The notes under the pieces were generated by a model. It worked only from the letters and a program-made list of their open reading frames with translations, made no database searches and was not told where the DNA came from. The position numbers and the translations under genes are program-made. A DNA stretch of 34,299 nt, taken from Alphaproteobacteria bacterium HGW-Alphaproteobacteria-6. Its GTDB lineage: Bacteria > Pseudomonadota > Alphaproteobacteria > Rhodobacterales > Rhodobacteraceae. This document shows positions 8,278-17,957 of this stretch, piece by piece. The stretch covers positions 24,048-58,346 of the forward strand of contig PHEC01000012.1 of NCBI GenBank assembly GCA_002841115.1, written 5' to 3'. How positions within the stretch are numbered: the stretch's first letter is position 1; each line of letters starts with the position of its first letter.

Positions 8278-9811
8278 CGACGGCGCCCTCGAAACCATCG
8301 CCGGCCATCCAGATGCCCAGTTCGGCCGGGCTCATCGAACCCCGCGGGAAGGCCGGCGAAAGCTGGCCCTCGTAGATGACGTGGATCACGTCCGACAGCG
8401 CCATCACCTCGTCGAGATCCTCGGAGATCAGCAGCACCGCCGCGCCGCGGTGGCGCGCCGCGACAAGCTCTGCGTGGACGAAGGTCACAGCACCGATGTC
8501 GAGCCCGCGCACCGGCTGGTTGGCAAGGATGATCCGCGGGCCGGCGGCCAGCGCCCGGCCGAGGATCAGCTTTTGCATGTTGCCGCCCGACAGCAGGCGG
8601 ATCGGCACCCGCGGGCCGGGGCAGCGGACATCATAGGTCTTGATGATCCGTCGCGCGAAGGCTTCCGCCTCGGGCCAGTTCATCCATCCCTTCCGGCTGT
8701 AGGGTGCGTCCGCATAGCTTTCGAGCACGGCGTTTTCGGTCAGGCTGAGATCGGCGATGCTGCCGGTCCGGTGCCGGTCCTCGGGGATGCGGGCGATGCC
8801 GGCGGCCAGGGCGGCGCGCGGCGACCAGTCGGCGGGCACCAGCCCGTGCAGTTCCATGCCGCCCCGCACCGGCGCCTCGAGCCCGCCGATCAGCGCCGCC
8901 AGCGCCGCCTGGCCATTGCCGGAAACCCCGGCAAGCCCGGTGATCTGGCCGGCATGAAGGCCAAGGCTGACCCCCCTGAGCCCCGGCGCATTGCCGCGGC
9001 GCGGGGTGTGAACCGCCGACAGCGTCAGAAGCGCCGGGCCGGGCGCGCGCTCGGCCAGCTTCGGCTGGGTGATCTCGGCCCCGACCATCATCTCGGCCAG
9101 CCGGTGGCGGTCGGTGTCGGCGGTGGCGACCTCGCCGGCCAGCCGGCCATGGCGCAGGACGAGGACGCGCGAAGAGATCGCCATCACCTCGCCCAGCTTG
9201 TGCGAGATGAAGATCACCGAAAGGCCAAGGGTCACCGCCTTTCTCAACGTCTCGAACAGCGCCGCGGTCTCTTGCGGGGTCAGCACCGCGGTCGGCTCGT
9301 CAAGGATCAGGATGCGCGCGTCGCGGTAGAGCGCCTTCAGGATCTCGACCCGTTGGCGCTCGCCCACCGAAAGCGTGCCGACACGGGCGCCGGGATCGAC
9401 CGCAAGACCGAAATCGGCCGCAAGCCGCGCCACCCTGGCCCGCGCCGCCCGCATGTCGAGCCGCAGCGACAGGATCGGCCGGGTGCCGATGAGGATGTTC
9501 TCCAGCACGGTCATGTTGTCGGCCAGGGTGAAGTGCTGATGCACCATGCCGACCCCGGCCATGAGCGCCGCGCGCGGCTGGCCGGGGGGCAGCGGCCGGC
9601 CGAAGACCTCGACCGTCCCTTCATCGGCGGTGTAATGGCCGAAGAGGATGTTCATCAGCGTCGTCTTGCCGGCACCGTTCTCGCCGAGAAGGGCGACCAC
9701 CTCGCCCCGCCTCAGGTCGAACGAAATCGCGTCATTGGCCAGAAGCGGGCCGAACCGCTTGGTGATGCCGCAAAGGCGGAGGACGACCTCCGCCTCCACC
9801 TCGCGAGCCAT
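8267..9811 (-). CDS. ABC transporter double ATP-binding protein, simple sugar/nucleoside type
   Basis: This 514-residue protein holds two fused ABC domains, the layout of the nucleoside and monosaccharide importers. Domain 1 has Walker A GENGAGKT (43-50), signature LSVGERQR and Walker B ILILDEPTAVL. Domain 2 is degenerate, as usual for this family: GVSGNGQAAL in place of Walker A, but an intact LSGGNMQK signature and ILANQPVRGLD at the Walker B site. ATP hydrolysis is therefore expected mainly at one composite site. The start ATG overlaps the stop of the BMP gene by one base (TGATG), and the stop lies inside the start of the first permease gene. It powers import on the cytoplasmic face of the complex. 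Confidence 0.93.
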   Translation of the reverse strand: MAREVEAEVVLRLCGITKRFGPLLANDAISFDLRRGEVVALLGENGAGKTTLMNILFGHYTADEGTVEVFGRPLPPGQPRAALMAGVGMVHQHFTLADNMTVLENILIGTRPILSLRLDMRAARARVARLAADFGLAVDPGARVGTLSVGERQRVEILKALYRDARILILDEPTAVLTPQETAALFETLRKAVTLGLSVIFISHKLGEVMAISSRVLVLRHGRLAGEVATADTDRHRLAEMMVGAEITQPKLAERAPGPALLTLSAVHTPRRGNAPGLRGVSLGLHAGQITGLAGVSGNGQAALAALIGGLEAPVRGGMELHGLVPADWSPRAALAAGIARIPEDRHRTGSIADLSLTENAVLESYADAPYSRKGWMNWPEAEAFARRIIKTYDVRCPGPRVPIRLLSGGNMQKLILGRALAAGPRIILANQPVRGLDIGAVTFVHAELVAARHRGAAVLLISEDLDEVMALSDVIHVIYEGQLSPAFPRGSMSPAELGIWMAGDGFEGAVDAA

Positions 9812-10833
9812 CAGGATGACTTCGGCTCTTCGTCGTTGATCTCGACGGCAAAGCTGCCCGCCCGGATCGCCGCCTCGCGCGCCGTGACCAGCGCCATCGC
9901 CGCCTCGGGCACCCTGCCCTCGAAGGTGCCAAGCGGGGCGAGGGACGAGCCGCCTTCCTTCAGGAAGGAATAGCTGCCGTAGTTGTCGGCGGTAAAGCTG
10001 CCGGCGGCAACCGCGGCAAGGGCGGCGTTCAGCGTCGGCTCGAAATGCCAGAGCGCCGAGGCGACGACAGTGTCGGGATAGTCACCTTGCGTGTCGATCA
10101 CGTTGCCGATCGCCAGAACCCCGCGTTCCTTGGCCGCGTCCGACACCCCGAAGCGTTCGGCGTAAAGCAGGTCGGCGCCGCCGTCGATCATCGCAAAGGC
10201 GGTTTCCTTGGCCTTGGGCGGATCGAACCACGAGCCGATGAAACTGACCTGGAAGCGGATGTCCGGGTTCATCTCGCGCGCGCCGGCCATGAAGGCGTTC
10301 ATCAGCCGGTTGACTTCCGGGATCGGAAAGCCGCCGACCATGCCGATGTTGCCCTTGGTCATCGCGCCGGCGATGATGCCGGAAAGGTAGCTGGCATCCT
10401 GAATGTAGTTGTCGAAGACGGCGAGGTTCGGATGCGCCGCATCCGGCAGGAAGCTTGAACCCAGAAGGAAGGCCACGTCGGGATATTCGTCGACGACCTC
10501 GCGCGCCTCGGCCTCGACCCCGAAGATCTCGCCGACGATCAGTTGCACCCCCTGCTCGGCATATTCGCGCATGACGCGGGGGTAATCGGTGTTCGCCGTG
10601 TTCTCGGTATAGACATAGCTTGCGGTGCCGGCGGCAACGGCGGCTTCGGCCGCCTTGTGGATGCGGCTGACCCATTGCTGCTCGACGGGCACGGTATAGA
10701 TGCCGGCGACCCTGATCGGGTCGGCCGCGCGGGCGCGCCCGGGCAGGCCGAGGATGCCGGTCGCGGCAACCCCCGCCGCCGTGGCCATGAGGTGGCGCCG
10801 GCTCAGCCCGGCGGTCTTGGTTCTGTCGGTCAT
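9811..10833 (-). CDS. BMP-family ABC transporter substrate-binding protein
   Basis: This is the periplasmic binding component of the purine/nucleoside-type importer. From ATG 10833 the 340-residue protein begins with a Tat signal (twin arginine R12-R13 in LSRRHLM, hydrophobic stretch, cleavage near ARA-AD at about 37). The mature part matches the BMP/PnrA-like lipoprotein family: an IRVAGIYTVPVEQQWVSRIH start, a GVQLIVGEIFG strand, then DNYIQDASYLSGIIAGAMTKGNIGMVGG and NAFMAGAREMNPD. Export by Tat implies folding in the cytoplasm, and it is not lipidated (no lipobox cysteine). AGGGG lies eight bases before the ATG; the GTG at 10866 is less likely. It is the first gene of the five-gene operon. 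Confidence 0.9.
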   Translation of the reverse strand: MTDRTKTAGLSRRHLMATAAGVAATGILGLPGRARAADPIRVAGIYTVPVEQQWVSRIHKAAEAAVAAGTASYVYTENTANTDYPRVMREYAEQGVQLIVGEIFGVEAEAREVVDEYPDVAFLLGSSFLPDAAHPNLAVFDNYIQDASYLSGIIAGAMTKGNIGMVGGFPIPEVNRLMNAFMAGAREMNPDIRFQVSFIGSWFDPPKAKETAFAMIDGGADLLYAERFGVSDAAKERGVLAIGNVIDTQGDYPDTVVASALWHFEPTLNAALAAVAAGSFTADNYGSYSFLKEGGSSLAPLGTFEGRVPEAAMALVTAREAAIRAGSFAVEINDEEPKSS

Positions 10834-10860
10834 GTTCAGCCCCTGCTGGTTGGAGAGACG

Positions 10861-10915
10861 ATGCACTTTTTTTTATCAATCGGTAAAGTTATTCTGGATT
10901 CGCGCAACTGAATTC
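10861..10915 (-). promoter_or_regulatory. AT-rich control region ahead of the BMP operon
   Basis: A striking AT-rich island in GC-rich surroundings, with A8 on the coding strand (T8 at 10867-10874) and a TTTA-8-TAAA dyad at 10871-10886. It lies 30-80 bp upstream of the BMP start. No textbook -35/-10 pair stands out, so exact promoter elements are not assigned. Confidence 0.4.
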
Positions 10916-10956
10916 TGTGCCTGTGCGAGGGGCAGCGCAATCCTGTCCCGCCGGGA

Positions 10957-12645
10957 TCAATCTTCGCCGCGGGCAAAGAGCCGGCGTGCATCCTCGGCGG
11001 TGTAGCGGCCCAGCCGCACATCCTCGGCCACCGCCTCGGGATCACGCTGGCGCGGATCACCATAGCCGCCGCCGCCCGGAGTGCGCACCCGGACCCGGTC
11101 GCCGGGGTTCAGCACGATGTCCTGCGCCTTCGACAGATGCTCGGGCACCGTCACCACCCCGGCGCGGATCACCTCGACCCGGTTGACCCCGCCGTCGCCG
11201 CCGCCCATTGCCCCCTGCGGGCCGACCCGGCCGTGATCCATCACGAAACTGGCCCGCGCGGTGCCGCGCAAAAGCTCGATCTCGTAGTCGAGGCCGAAGC
11301 CGCCGCGCTGCCGCCCGGCCCCGCCCGAGCCTTCGTGCAGTGCGTAGCGGCGATACAGCACCGGATAGGTCTGCTCCATGATCTCGACCGGCGGCGCCTT
11401 CGATATGCCGATCGTCGAACAGCCGTTCGACAGCCCGTCATGGTCGGCATTGCCGCCGTAGCCGCCGCCCGAGATCTGATACATCACATAGTCGCGGCCG
11501 CGTTCGGGATCGTGCCCGCCCAGGCCGAAATTGCCCGAGGTGCCGGCCGGCGCCGCCGTCACCCGGTCGGGCAGCGCCTGGACAAGGGCGGCAAAGACCG
11601 CCTCGGCGATGCGCTGGCTGACCTCGGCGGCGCAGCCCGAGACCGGGCGCGGATAGGCGGCGTCAAGAAAGGTGCCGGCGATCCCGCTGACACTCAGCGG
11701 CGCGAAGGCCCCGGCACTCATCGGCACGTCGGGGAAGATGTGGCGCATCGCCAGATAGACCGATGACAGCGTGGTGGCGCGGACCGAGTTCATCGGCCCG
11801 GCGCAGGGCGCCGAGGTGCCGGTGAAATCGAAGTGCAACGTATCGCCCGACCGGGTGACGGCCAGGGCGATGGTCAGCGGCTCATTCACCACCCCGTCGC
11901 TGTCGACGATGGCGGTGGCGCGGAAGGTGGCCTCTGGGATCAGGGTGATCGCGGCGCGCATCTGCCGCGCGGCAAGGTCGCGCATCTCGGCGATGGCGCC
12001 GCGCACCGTGTCGTCACCGTAGCGATCAAGGATCGCGCCCAGCCGTTCGGCGCCGACCAGAAGGGCCGCGGCCTGCGCCTTGACGTCGCCGATCCGCTGT
12101 TCGGACACCCGGATGTTGGAACAGATGATCTGCCAGATCTCGTCATTCATCACGCCCCGGCGGAACAGCTTGACCGGCGGCAGCCGCAGCCCCTCCTGCT
12201 CGGCCGAGATCGCGCTGGCGGAAAAGCCGCCGGGCACCGCGCCGCCGGTATCGGGCCAGTGGCCGGTGTTCGAGAGCCAGCAGAAGATCCGGCCGGCGCG
12301 GGAAAACGGCATCGCAAAGCGCACATCCATCAGATGGGTGCCGCCCAGATAGGGGTCGTTGACGATGTAGATGTCGCCGGGCTCGGGCGGCAGGGTGACG
12401 CCGGCGGCGATCCGCTCGATGATGTGGCGGGTGGAAAACTGCATGGTGCCGACAAAGACCGGCAGCCCGCGCGCCCCTTGCGCGATCAGCGATCCGTCGA
12501 CCGCGTCATAGATCCCGTCGGACCGGTCGTCGGCCTCGGCGATCACCGGCGAGAAGGCGGCGCGCGAGAACGACAGGTCCATCTCGTCGCAGACCTGCTG
12601 AAGCCCGGCCTGGATGACCGCAAGGGTGACCGGATCAAGGCTCAT
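10957..12645 (-). CDS. hyuB: Hydantoinase B/oxoprolinase subunit
   Basis: A 562-residue cytoplasmic HydB-type subunit, the partner of HyuA in ATP-dependent cleavage of cyclic amides (N-methylhydantoinase, 5-oxoprolinase and acetone/acetophenone carboxylase relatives). Family marks are the LDPVTLAVIQAGLQQVCDEM start and SPVIAEADDRSDGIYDA near residue 31. They continue with GDIYIVNDPYLGGTHLMDV near 90 and GGGDGGVNRVEVIR plus the RVRTPGGGGYGDP loop near the C-terminus. I used ATG 12645, which overlaps the HyuA stop as ATGA; an open frame runs further upstream to 13254 but is inside hyuA and is not coding. It is the last gene of the long catabolic operon, 123 bp before the BMP operon on the same strand. 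Confidence 0.93.
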   Translation of the reverse strand: MSLDPVTLAVIQAGLQQVCDEMDLSFSRAAFSPVIAEADDRSDGIYDAVDGSLIAQGARGLPVFVGTMQFSTRHIIERIAAGVTLPPEPGDIYIVNDPYLGGTHLMDVRFAMPFSRAGRIFCWLSNTGHWPDTGGAVPGGFSASAISAEQEGLRLPPVKLFRRGVMNDEIWQIICSNIRVSEQRIGDVKAQAAALLVGAERLGAILDRYGDDTVRGAIAEMRDLAARQMRAAITLIPEATFRATAIVDSDGVVNEPLTIALAVTRSGDTLHFDFTGTSAPCAGPMNSVRATTLSSVYLAMRHIFPDVPMSAGAFAPLSVSGIAGTFLDAAYPRPVSGCAAEVSQRIAEAVFAALVQALPDRVTAAPAGTSGNFGLGGHDPERGRDYVMYQISGGGYGGNADHDGLSNGCSTIGISKAPPVEIMEQTYPVLYRRYALHEGSGGAGRQRGGFGLDYEIELLRGTARASFVMDHGRVGPQGAMGGGDGGVNRVEVIRAGVVTVPEHLSKAQDIVLNPGDRVRVRTPGGGGYGDPRQRDPEAVAEDVRLGRYTAEDARRLFARGED

Positions 12646-14696
12646 GTCAGGGTTCCGATGCTGATGATCAGGTTGCCGTCGGCGTCGGTCACCACCCGGT
12701 CGCCGGGGCCGACGAGGGTGGTGGTATCCATCTGCTCGATGACCGCCGGGCCGACCAGTGCTGCGTCCATCGGCAGATGGTCGCGCCAGTAGACCGGGGT
12801 GTCGTGCCAGCGCCCGAACCAGACCGGGCGGGCGCCGGTCTGCGCCTCTGCCACCGTCGCCCGCCGCCCGGCCGGATCGATCAGCGCGCGCAGGTCGATA
12901 TCCGGCCGCCGCCCGATCACCGAACAGTTGAGATTGACCAGCCCGGCGCGGATCGTCGCCAGATCGACGTGGAAGCGGTCGTGATAGGCGCGCTCGAACG
13001 CCGCCTGAAGGCTGGCGCGGCTTGGCCGGCGATCGGGCAGCGCCACCCGCAGAAGATGGGTCTGGCCGAGAAACTGCATGTCGACGCTGAATTCGGCGCG
13101 GATGTCGGAAACGCTGATCCGTTCCGCCGCGATCAGCCGGCGGCCCTCGGCCTCCTGTGCCGCAAGGGTGGCATGGACCGCGTCGATGTCGGCGAGATCG
13201 AGCGGCCGGTTCAGCGTGCGCACGAAATCGTGGCGCAGGTCGGCGACCACGCAACCCAGCGCATTGGTGATGCCCGGCCGCGCCGGCACCAGGACCCGCG
13301 GGATCGCCAGTTCGCGGGCGAGATCGGCGGCATGCAAGGGCCCCGCGCCACCAAAGGCGAAAAGCGCGAAATCGCGCGGATCGGCACCAAGCGAGATCGA
13401 CACCATGCGGATCGCCCCGGCCATATGGGTATTGGCGAGCGTCAGCACCGCGGCGGCGGCGGGTTCGGCACCAAGCCCCAACGGCGCGCCGATCTGCTCG
13501 GCGAAGGCCGCGCGCACCGCCGCCCCGGCGCCGGCGAACCGCGCCGACCCGAGCCGGCCGAGAAGCAGGTTGGCATCCGAGATCGTCGGCCTTGTGCCGC
13601 CCCGCCCGTAGCAGATCGGGCCGGGATCCGACCCGGCACTTTCCGGCCCGACCCTGAGCATGCCGCCGGCATCGATCCGCGCCACCGATCCGCCGCCGGC
13701 GCCCACGGTGCGCACATCGACCATCGGCACATGGATCGGCATCGCATATTCGACCTCGATCTCGTTCGAGACCGGGGCGCGGCCGGCGCGGATCAGCGCC
13801 ACATCGGTCGAGGTGCCGCCCATGTCATAGGTGATCAGGTTTTCCTGCCCGGCGCGCCGCCCGGTATAGACCGCCGCCATCACCCCCGAGGCCGGCCCCG
13901 ACATCACCGTCTTGACCGCCTCGCGCGAAACGCTGCGGGCGCCGACCATGCCGCCATTGCCGTTCATCACCAGCAGTTCGCGCCCATAGCCCCGGTCGGC
14001 CAGTTCGTCGGCCAGCCGCGCGATATAGCGTTCCAGCACCGGCTGCACCGCGGCATTCAGCGCCGCCGTCACCCCGCGTTCATATTCGCGGCTTTCGGAC
14101 AAAAGCGCATGGCCCGTCGTCACATGCGCGTTCGGCCAGAGCGTGGCGGCAATCGCGCCGGCGCGGAGTTCATGCGCGGGGTTGGCATAGGCATGCAGGA
14201 AATGGATCACCAGCGCCTCGCAACCCTGATCGCGCAAATGCAGGACCGCCGCCTTCAGCCCGGCCTCGTCCAGAGGCGTGATCACCCGTCCCTGCGCATC
14301 CATCCGCTCGGCCACCTCAAGGCGCAGGTCGCGCGGGATCACCGGGGTGAAGCGGCCGGTCATGCCGTAGGGATGCGGCCGGGTGCGGCGGCCAAGCTCC
14401 AGCACGTCGCGGAAACCTTCGGTGGTGATCAGCCCGGTCTTCGCCAGCCGCCGTTCAAGGACCGCATTGGTGGTGGTCGTGGTGCCATGCACGATCAGGT
14501 CGATCGCCGCCAGATCGGCGCCGGCGGCCGCCAGGGCATCAAGCACGCCGAAGGCCTGGTTGGGCAGCGTCGTCGGCACCTTGGCCAGCCGCACCGCGCC
14601 GGTCGCGGCATCATAGATCACCAGATCGGTGAAGGTGCCGCCGACATCGATCCCGGCCATCAGACCGGCCATCAGCCCCGCCCCGGTTTTCGTCAT
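12642..14696 (-). CDS. hyuA: Hydantoinase A/oxoprolinase subunit
   Basis: A 684-residue ATP-binding subunit of the hydantoinase/oxoprolinase family. The actin-like ATPase signatures are present: GIDVGGTFTDLV (15-26) at the start, GTTTTTNAVLER near 71, VMSGPASGVMAA near 264, DMGGTSTDVALI (291-302) and FGGAGPLHA near 455. Such enzymes phosphorylate a ring carbonyl and then open or carboxylate the substrate. The start abuts the stop of the upstream ABC ATPase (TGAATG) with GGGGG five bases before it; ATGs at codons 9 and 13 are alternatives because family proteins often begin close to the GIDVGG motif. In this operon the likely job is ATP-driven opening of a lactam made by the upstream hydroxylase and reductase (inference). 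Confidence 0.92.
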   Translation of the reverse strand: MTKTGAGLMAGLMAGIDVGGTFTDLVIYDAATGAVRLAKVPTTLPNQAFGVLDALAAAGADLAAIDLIVHGTTTTTNAVLERRLAKTGLITTEGFRDVLELGRRTRPHPYGMTGRFTPVIPRDLRLEVAERMDAQGRVITPLDEAGLKAAVLHLRDQGCEALVIHFLHAYANPAHELRAGAIAATLWPNAHVTTGHALLSESREYERGVTAALNAAVQPVLERYIARLADELADRGYGRELLVMNGNGGMVGARSVSREAVKTVMSGPASGVMAAVYTGRRAGQENLITYDMGGTSTDVALIRAGRAPVSNEIEVEYAMPIHVPMVDVRTVGAGGGSVARIDAGGMLRVGPESAGSDPGPICYGRGGTRPTISDANLLLGRLGSARFAGAGAAVRAAFAEQIGAPLGLGAEPAAAAVLTLANTHMAGAIRMVSISLGADPRDFALFAFGGAGPLHAADLARELAIPRVLVPARPGITNALGCVVADLRHDFVRTLNRPLDLADIDAVHATLAAQEAEGRRLIAAERISVSDIRAEFSVDMQFLGQTHLLRVALPDRRPSRASLQAAFERAYHDRFHVDLATIRAGLVNLNCSVIGRRPDIDLRALIDPAGRRATVAEAQTGARPVWFGRWHDTPVYWRDHLPMDAALVGPAVIEQMDTTTLVGPGDRVVTDADGNLIISIGTLT

Positions 14697-15391
<695 letters not shown>

Positions 15392-15392
<1 letters not shown>

Positions 15393-16102
15393 CAGCCCCC
15401 CAGATAGGCGGTCTGCACCGCCCGGTTGGCGCGGATTTCCGCCGGCGTGCCGCTGGCCAGCACGGTGCCGAAATTCAGGACGGTGATCCGTTCCGCCAGA
15501 TCCATCACCACATCCATGTTGTGTTCGATCAACAGCACCGTGGCGCCGGGCACCACGGCGCGCACGATGTCCTTGAAGGCGGCGATCTCGGCCAGGGCCA
15601 GGCCTTGCGTCGGCTCGTCAAGGATCAGAAGGGTCGGGCGCAGCGCCAGCCCCATCGCCACCTCCAAGAGCCGCTGGTGGCCATAGCTGAGGGTGCCGGC
15701 CACCTGATCGGCGCGCGCCTCAAGCCCGACCCGGGCCAGCGCCGCCATCGTGTCGGCGGCGAGGTCGGCAGCGCCCCTTGACTGCACCGCCAGCGCGACA
15801 TTGTCGAAGACGCTCAGCGCACCGTAAACCTGGGTGATCTGGAACGTATAGGCGATGCCGGCGCGGACCCGTGCATGGGCCGGCATCCGGGTGATGTCGC
15901 GCCCTTTCAGGCGGATGCTGCCCGACTGCACCGGGACACGGCCCGACAGCAGGCTGACAAAGGTGGTCTTGCCGGCGCCGTTGGGGCCGATCAGGGCGTG
16001 GATCTCGCCCTCGGCAAGGTCGAAATCGACCCGGTCCACCGCCTTCAGCCCGCCGAAATGGCGGGTCAGGCCGCGCGCCTCCAGCAAGCTCACGGCAGCC
16101 AT
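15392..16102 (-). CDS. livG: Branched-chain-type ABC transporter ATPase, LivG class
   Basis: A 236-residue ATPase with Walker A GPNGAGKTT, the RVRAGIAYTFQITQVYGALSVFDN segment and Walker B LLILDEPTQGL. It lacks the long insert of E. coli LivG. The signature motif reads LSYGHQRLLEV rather than LSGGQ, a variant common in this class. The start overlaps the LivM end by 13 bp and the stop overlaps the LivF start by one base. Confidence 0.92.
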
Positions 16103-17031
16103 CTCAGCCCCCTTGCCCTGAGCGTGCCGAGAATGCCGCGCGGCGCGAAGAGGACAAGGGCGACAAGCGCCGCGCCGGTGACGAACTGATGCGCGTCGGT
16201 CAGCGAACTAGCGTAGTCGATCAGGTAGAACATCACCAGCGCCCCGAGAAGCGGGCCAAGAACGGTGCCGGCGCCGCCCAGAAGGACGTAGAGCAGCGGC
16301 AGGATCGAATACTGCACCGAAGCCAGACTGGCACCGACATAGCCGAACATCAGCCCATAGGCGGCACCGGACAGCCCGGCATAAAGCCCCGAGATCGCCA
16401 GCGCGCCAAGCTTCACCGTAAAGGGGTTGTAGCCAAGCATCCGGCTGCGCTCCTCGTTCTCGCGCATCGCCACCATGACCCGGCCGAAGGGCGAGCGGAC
16501 CAGCGCGAGGTTGCCCAGAAGGGCAAGGGCGAAAAGGCCGAGGGCCACGAGGTAGCGGGTATTGTCGTCGGACAGATCCAGCCCGCCCAGCATCCGTGCC
16601 GCCCGTGGGATCACGATCCCCTCGTCGCCGCGGGTCCAGGCGCCGAAATAGAGGATGGTCAGATAGCCCGCCTGCGCGAACATCAGGGTCACGATCATGA
16701 AGGCGACGCCAGCAGTCCTGAGCGCCAGAAGCCCGACCGCCACCGCCACCGCGCCGCCGGCAAGCACCCCGGCGATCATCGCCACCGGGGCGCCGGCGCC
16801 GGCATGGTAGACCAGAAGCCCGGCCGCGTAGAGCCCGGCGGCGAAGAACAGCGCGTGGCCGAGGCTTAAAAGCCCGGTATAGCCGAAGGCGATGTTGTAG
16901 CCCATCGCGTAGACCGCCAGCACCATGATCCGGGCCAGGTTGGTGTGGTGGTAGGGCGGCGCCAGGACATGCAGCGCGAGAAGCGCCGCCAGCACCCCGA
17001 GGTGAAGGAAAAGCCCGCGGTCGGCCCTCAT
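16090..17031 (-). CDS. livM: Branched-chain-type ABC transporter permease, LivM class
   Basis: A 313-residue inner-membrane permease starting at ATG 17031, which overlaps the LivH stop as ATGA; a longer open frame to 17736 runs through livH and is not used. The LivM signature is clear: NIAFGYTGLLSLGHALFF in the first third, the SPFGRVMVAMRENEERSRMLGYN coupling loop near residue 195, and GGAGTVLGPLLGALV near 255. About eight to nine membrane segments are visible. Confidence 0.93.
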   Translation of the reverse strand: MRADRGLFLHLGVLAALLALHVLAPPYHHTNLARIMVLAVYAMGYNIAFGYTGLLSLGHALFFAAGLYAAGLLVYHAGAGAPVAMIAGVLAGGAVAVAVGLLALRTAGVAFMIVTLMFAQAGYLTILYFGAWTRGDEGIVIPRAARMLGGLDLSDDNTRYLVALGLFALALLGNLALVRSPFGRVMVAMRENEERSRMLGYNPFTVKLGALAISGLYAGLSGAAYGLMFGYVGASLASVQYSILPLLYVLLGGAGTVLGPLLGALVMFYLIDYASSLTDAHQFVTGAALVALVLFAPRGILGTLRARGLRWLP

Positions 17032-17909
17032 GCGGCGCGCTTTCCGAAAAGGCCCTGGGGGCGGAAGACGAGGACGAGGGCGACAACCAGCGTGGCGATG
17101 ATCTTGGCCAGCGTCGGCGCGAAGAAGGTCGAGATGACGCCATCCGACAGCCCGATCAGCAGGGCGGCGACCAGCGTGCCGCGCAAGGACCCAAGCCCGC
17201 CGATGATCACCACGATGAACGACAGAAGCAAGGGATCGCCGCCCATCAGGTAGTGGGCCTGGCTGATCGGCACGATCAGCACCGCGGCAATCGCGGCAAG
17301 CCCGGCGCCCATCGCGAAGACCCCGGCATAGACCCGGTCGACGTTGATCCCGAAGGCCCGCGCGGTGTCGCGGTCTTCCTGCGTCGCGCGCATCAAAAGC
17401 CCGGCGCGGCTGTGCTTCAGGATCAGCCAGACGCCCAAGAGCACCAGCGCCGCCGCGACGACGACGGCAAGCTTGTAGCCCGAGTAGCCGAACCACGGCA
17501 GTTGCAGCCGGAAGCTGAAAGGCGCCTCGACCGGGCGGGCGTCGGGGCCAAAGAGGCTGAGCGCCGCCTGTTCGAGGATGTAGAGAAGCCCGATGGTGGC
17601 GACGATCGTCGCCTCGGGCTCGTAGTTCAGCCGCTTCAGCACAGCCATGTCGGCGATGGCCGCGATGGCGCCGACGACCAGCGGGCAGAAGACCAGCGCC
17701 GCGGCAAAGGCCAGCGCCGGTGGCCCGGGCAGCCACTCGGCCACGAACCAGGCCAGCACCGCGCCAAGCATGAAGAATGCCCCATGCGCGACGTTCACCA
17801 CCCGCATGATGCCGAAGACAAGCGAAAGCCCCGAGGCGGTCAGCGCCAGCACCGCCGCGGTCACCAGCCCTTCCATCAGGGCCAGAAGCAGGAAAGGTCC
17901 GAAATCCAC
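17028..17909 (-). CDS. livH: Branched-chain-type ABC transporter permease, LivH class
   Basis: A 293-residue polytopic permease. It starts with GTG 17909, with GGAG nine bases upstream. Family features are the ALTASGLSLVFGIMRVVNVAHG helix near residue 22, the RAGLLMRATQEDRDTARAFGIN coupling loop near 165, and a GGLGSLRGTLVAALLIG stretch near 238. It is separated from the binding-protein gene by a stem-loop in a 48-bp gap and overlaps livM by four bases. Confidence 0.93.
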   Translation of the reverse strand: MDFGPFLLLALMEGLVTAAVLALTASGLSLVFGIMRVVNVAHGAFFMLGAVLAWFVAEWLPGPPALAFAAALVFCPLVVGAIAAIADMAVLKRLNYEPEATIVATIGLLYILEQAALSLFGPDARPVEAPFSFRLQLPWFGYSGYKLAVVVAAALVLLGVWLILKHSRAGLLMRATQEDRDTARAFGINVDRVYAGVFAMGAGLAAIAAVLIVPISQAHYLMGGDPLLLSFIVVIIGGLGSLRGTLVAALLIGLSDGVISTFFAPTLAKIIATLVVALVLVFRPQGLFGKRAA

Positions 17910-17922
17910 GTCAGGGGGCTCC

Positions 17923-17944
17923 GGGGCGGGTCTGGGCCCGCCCC
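17923..17944 (-). promoter_or_regulatory. Intercistronic stem-loop between binding protein and permease genes
   Basis: A perfect 8-bp GC stem (GGGGCGGG at 17923-17930 with CCCGCCCC at 17937-17944) with a 6-nt loop lies 13 bp after the binding-protein stop. No T-run follows on the coding strand. Stems in this position commonly protect the upstream mRNA or attenuate transcription, giving more binding protein than permease. Confidence 0.5.
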
Positions 17945-17957
17945 TTGCTGTGTCGGA

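Noticed and set aside
10867-10874. T8 run on the plus strand as an intrinsic terminator
   Set aside because: No GC stem precedes it on the plus strand and no plus-strand gene ends there.
12646-13254. N-terminal extension of hyuB
   Set aside because: The extension lies in the hyuA coding region in another frame; the family start MSLDPVTLAV with ATGA overlap is at 12645.
17032-17736. N-terminal extension of livM
   Set aside because: It runs through livH in another frame; a normal LivM length is obtained from ATG 17031.
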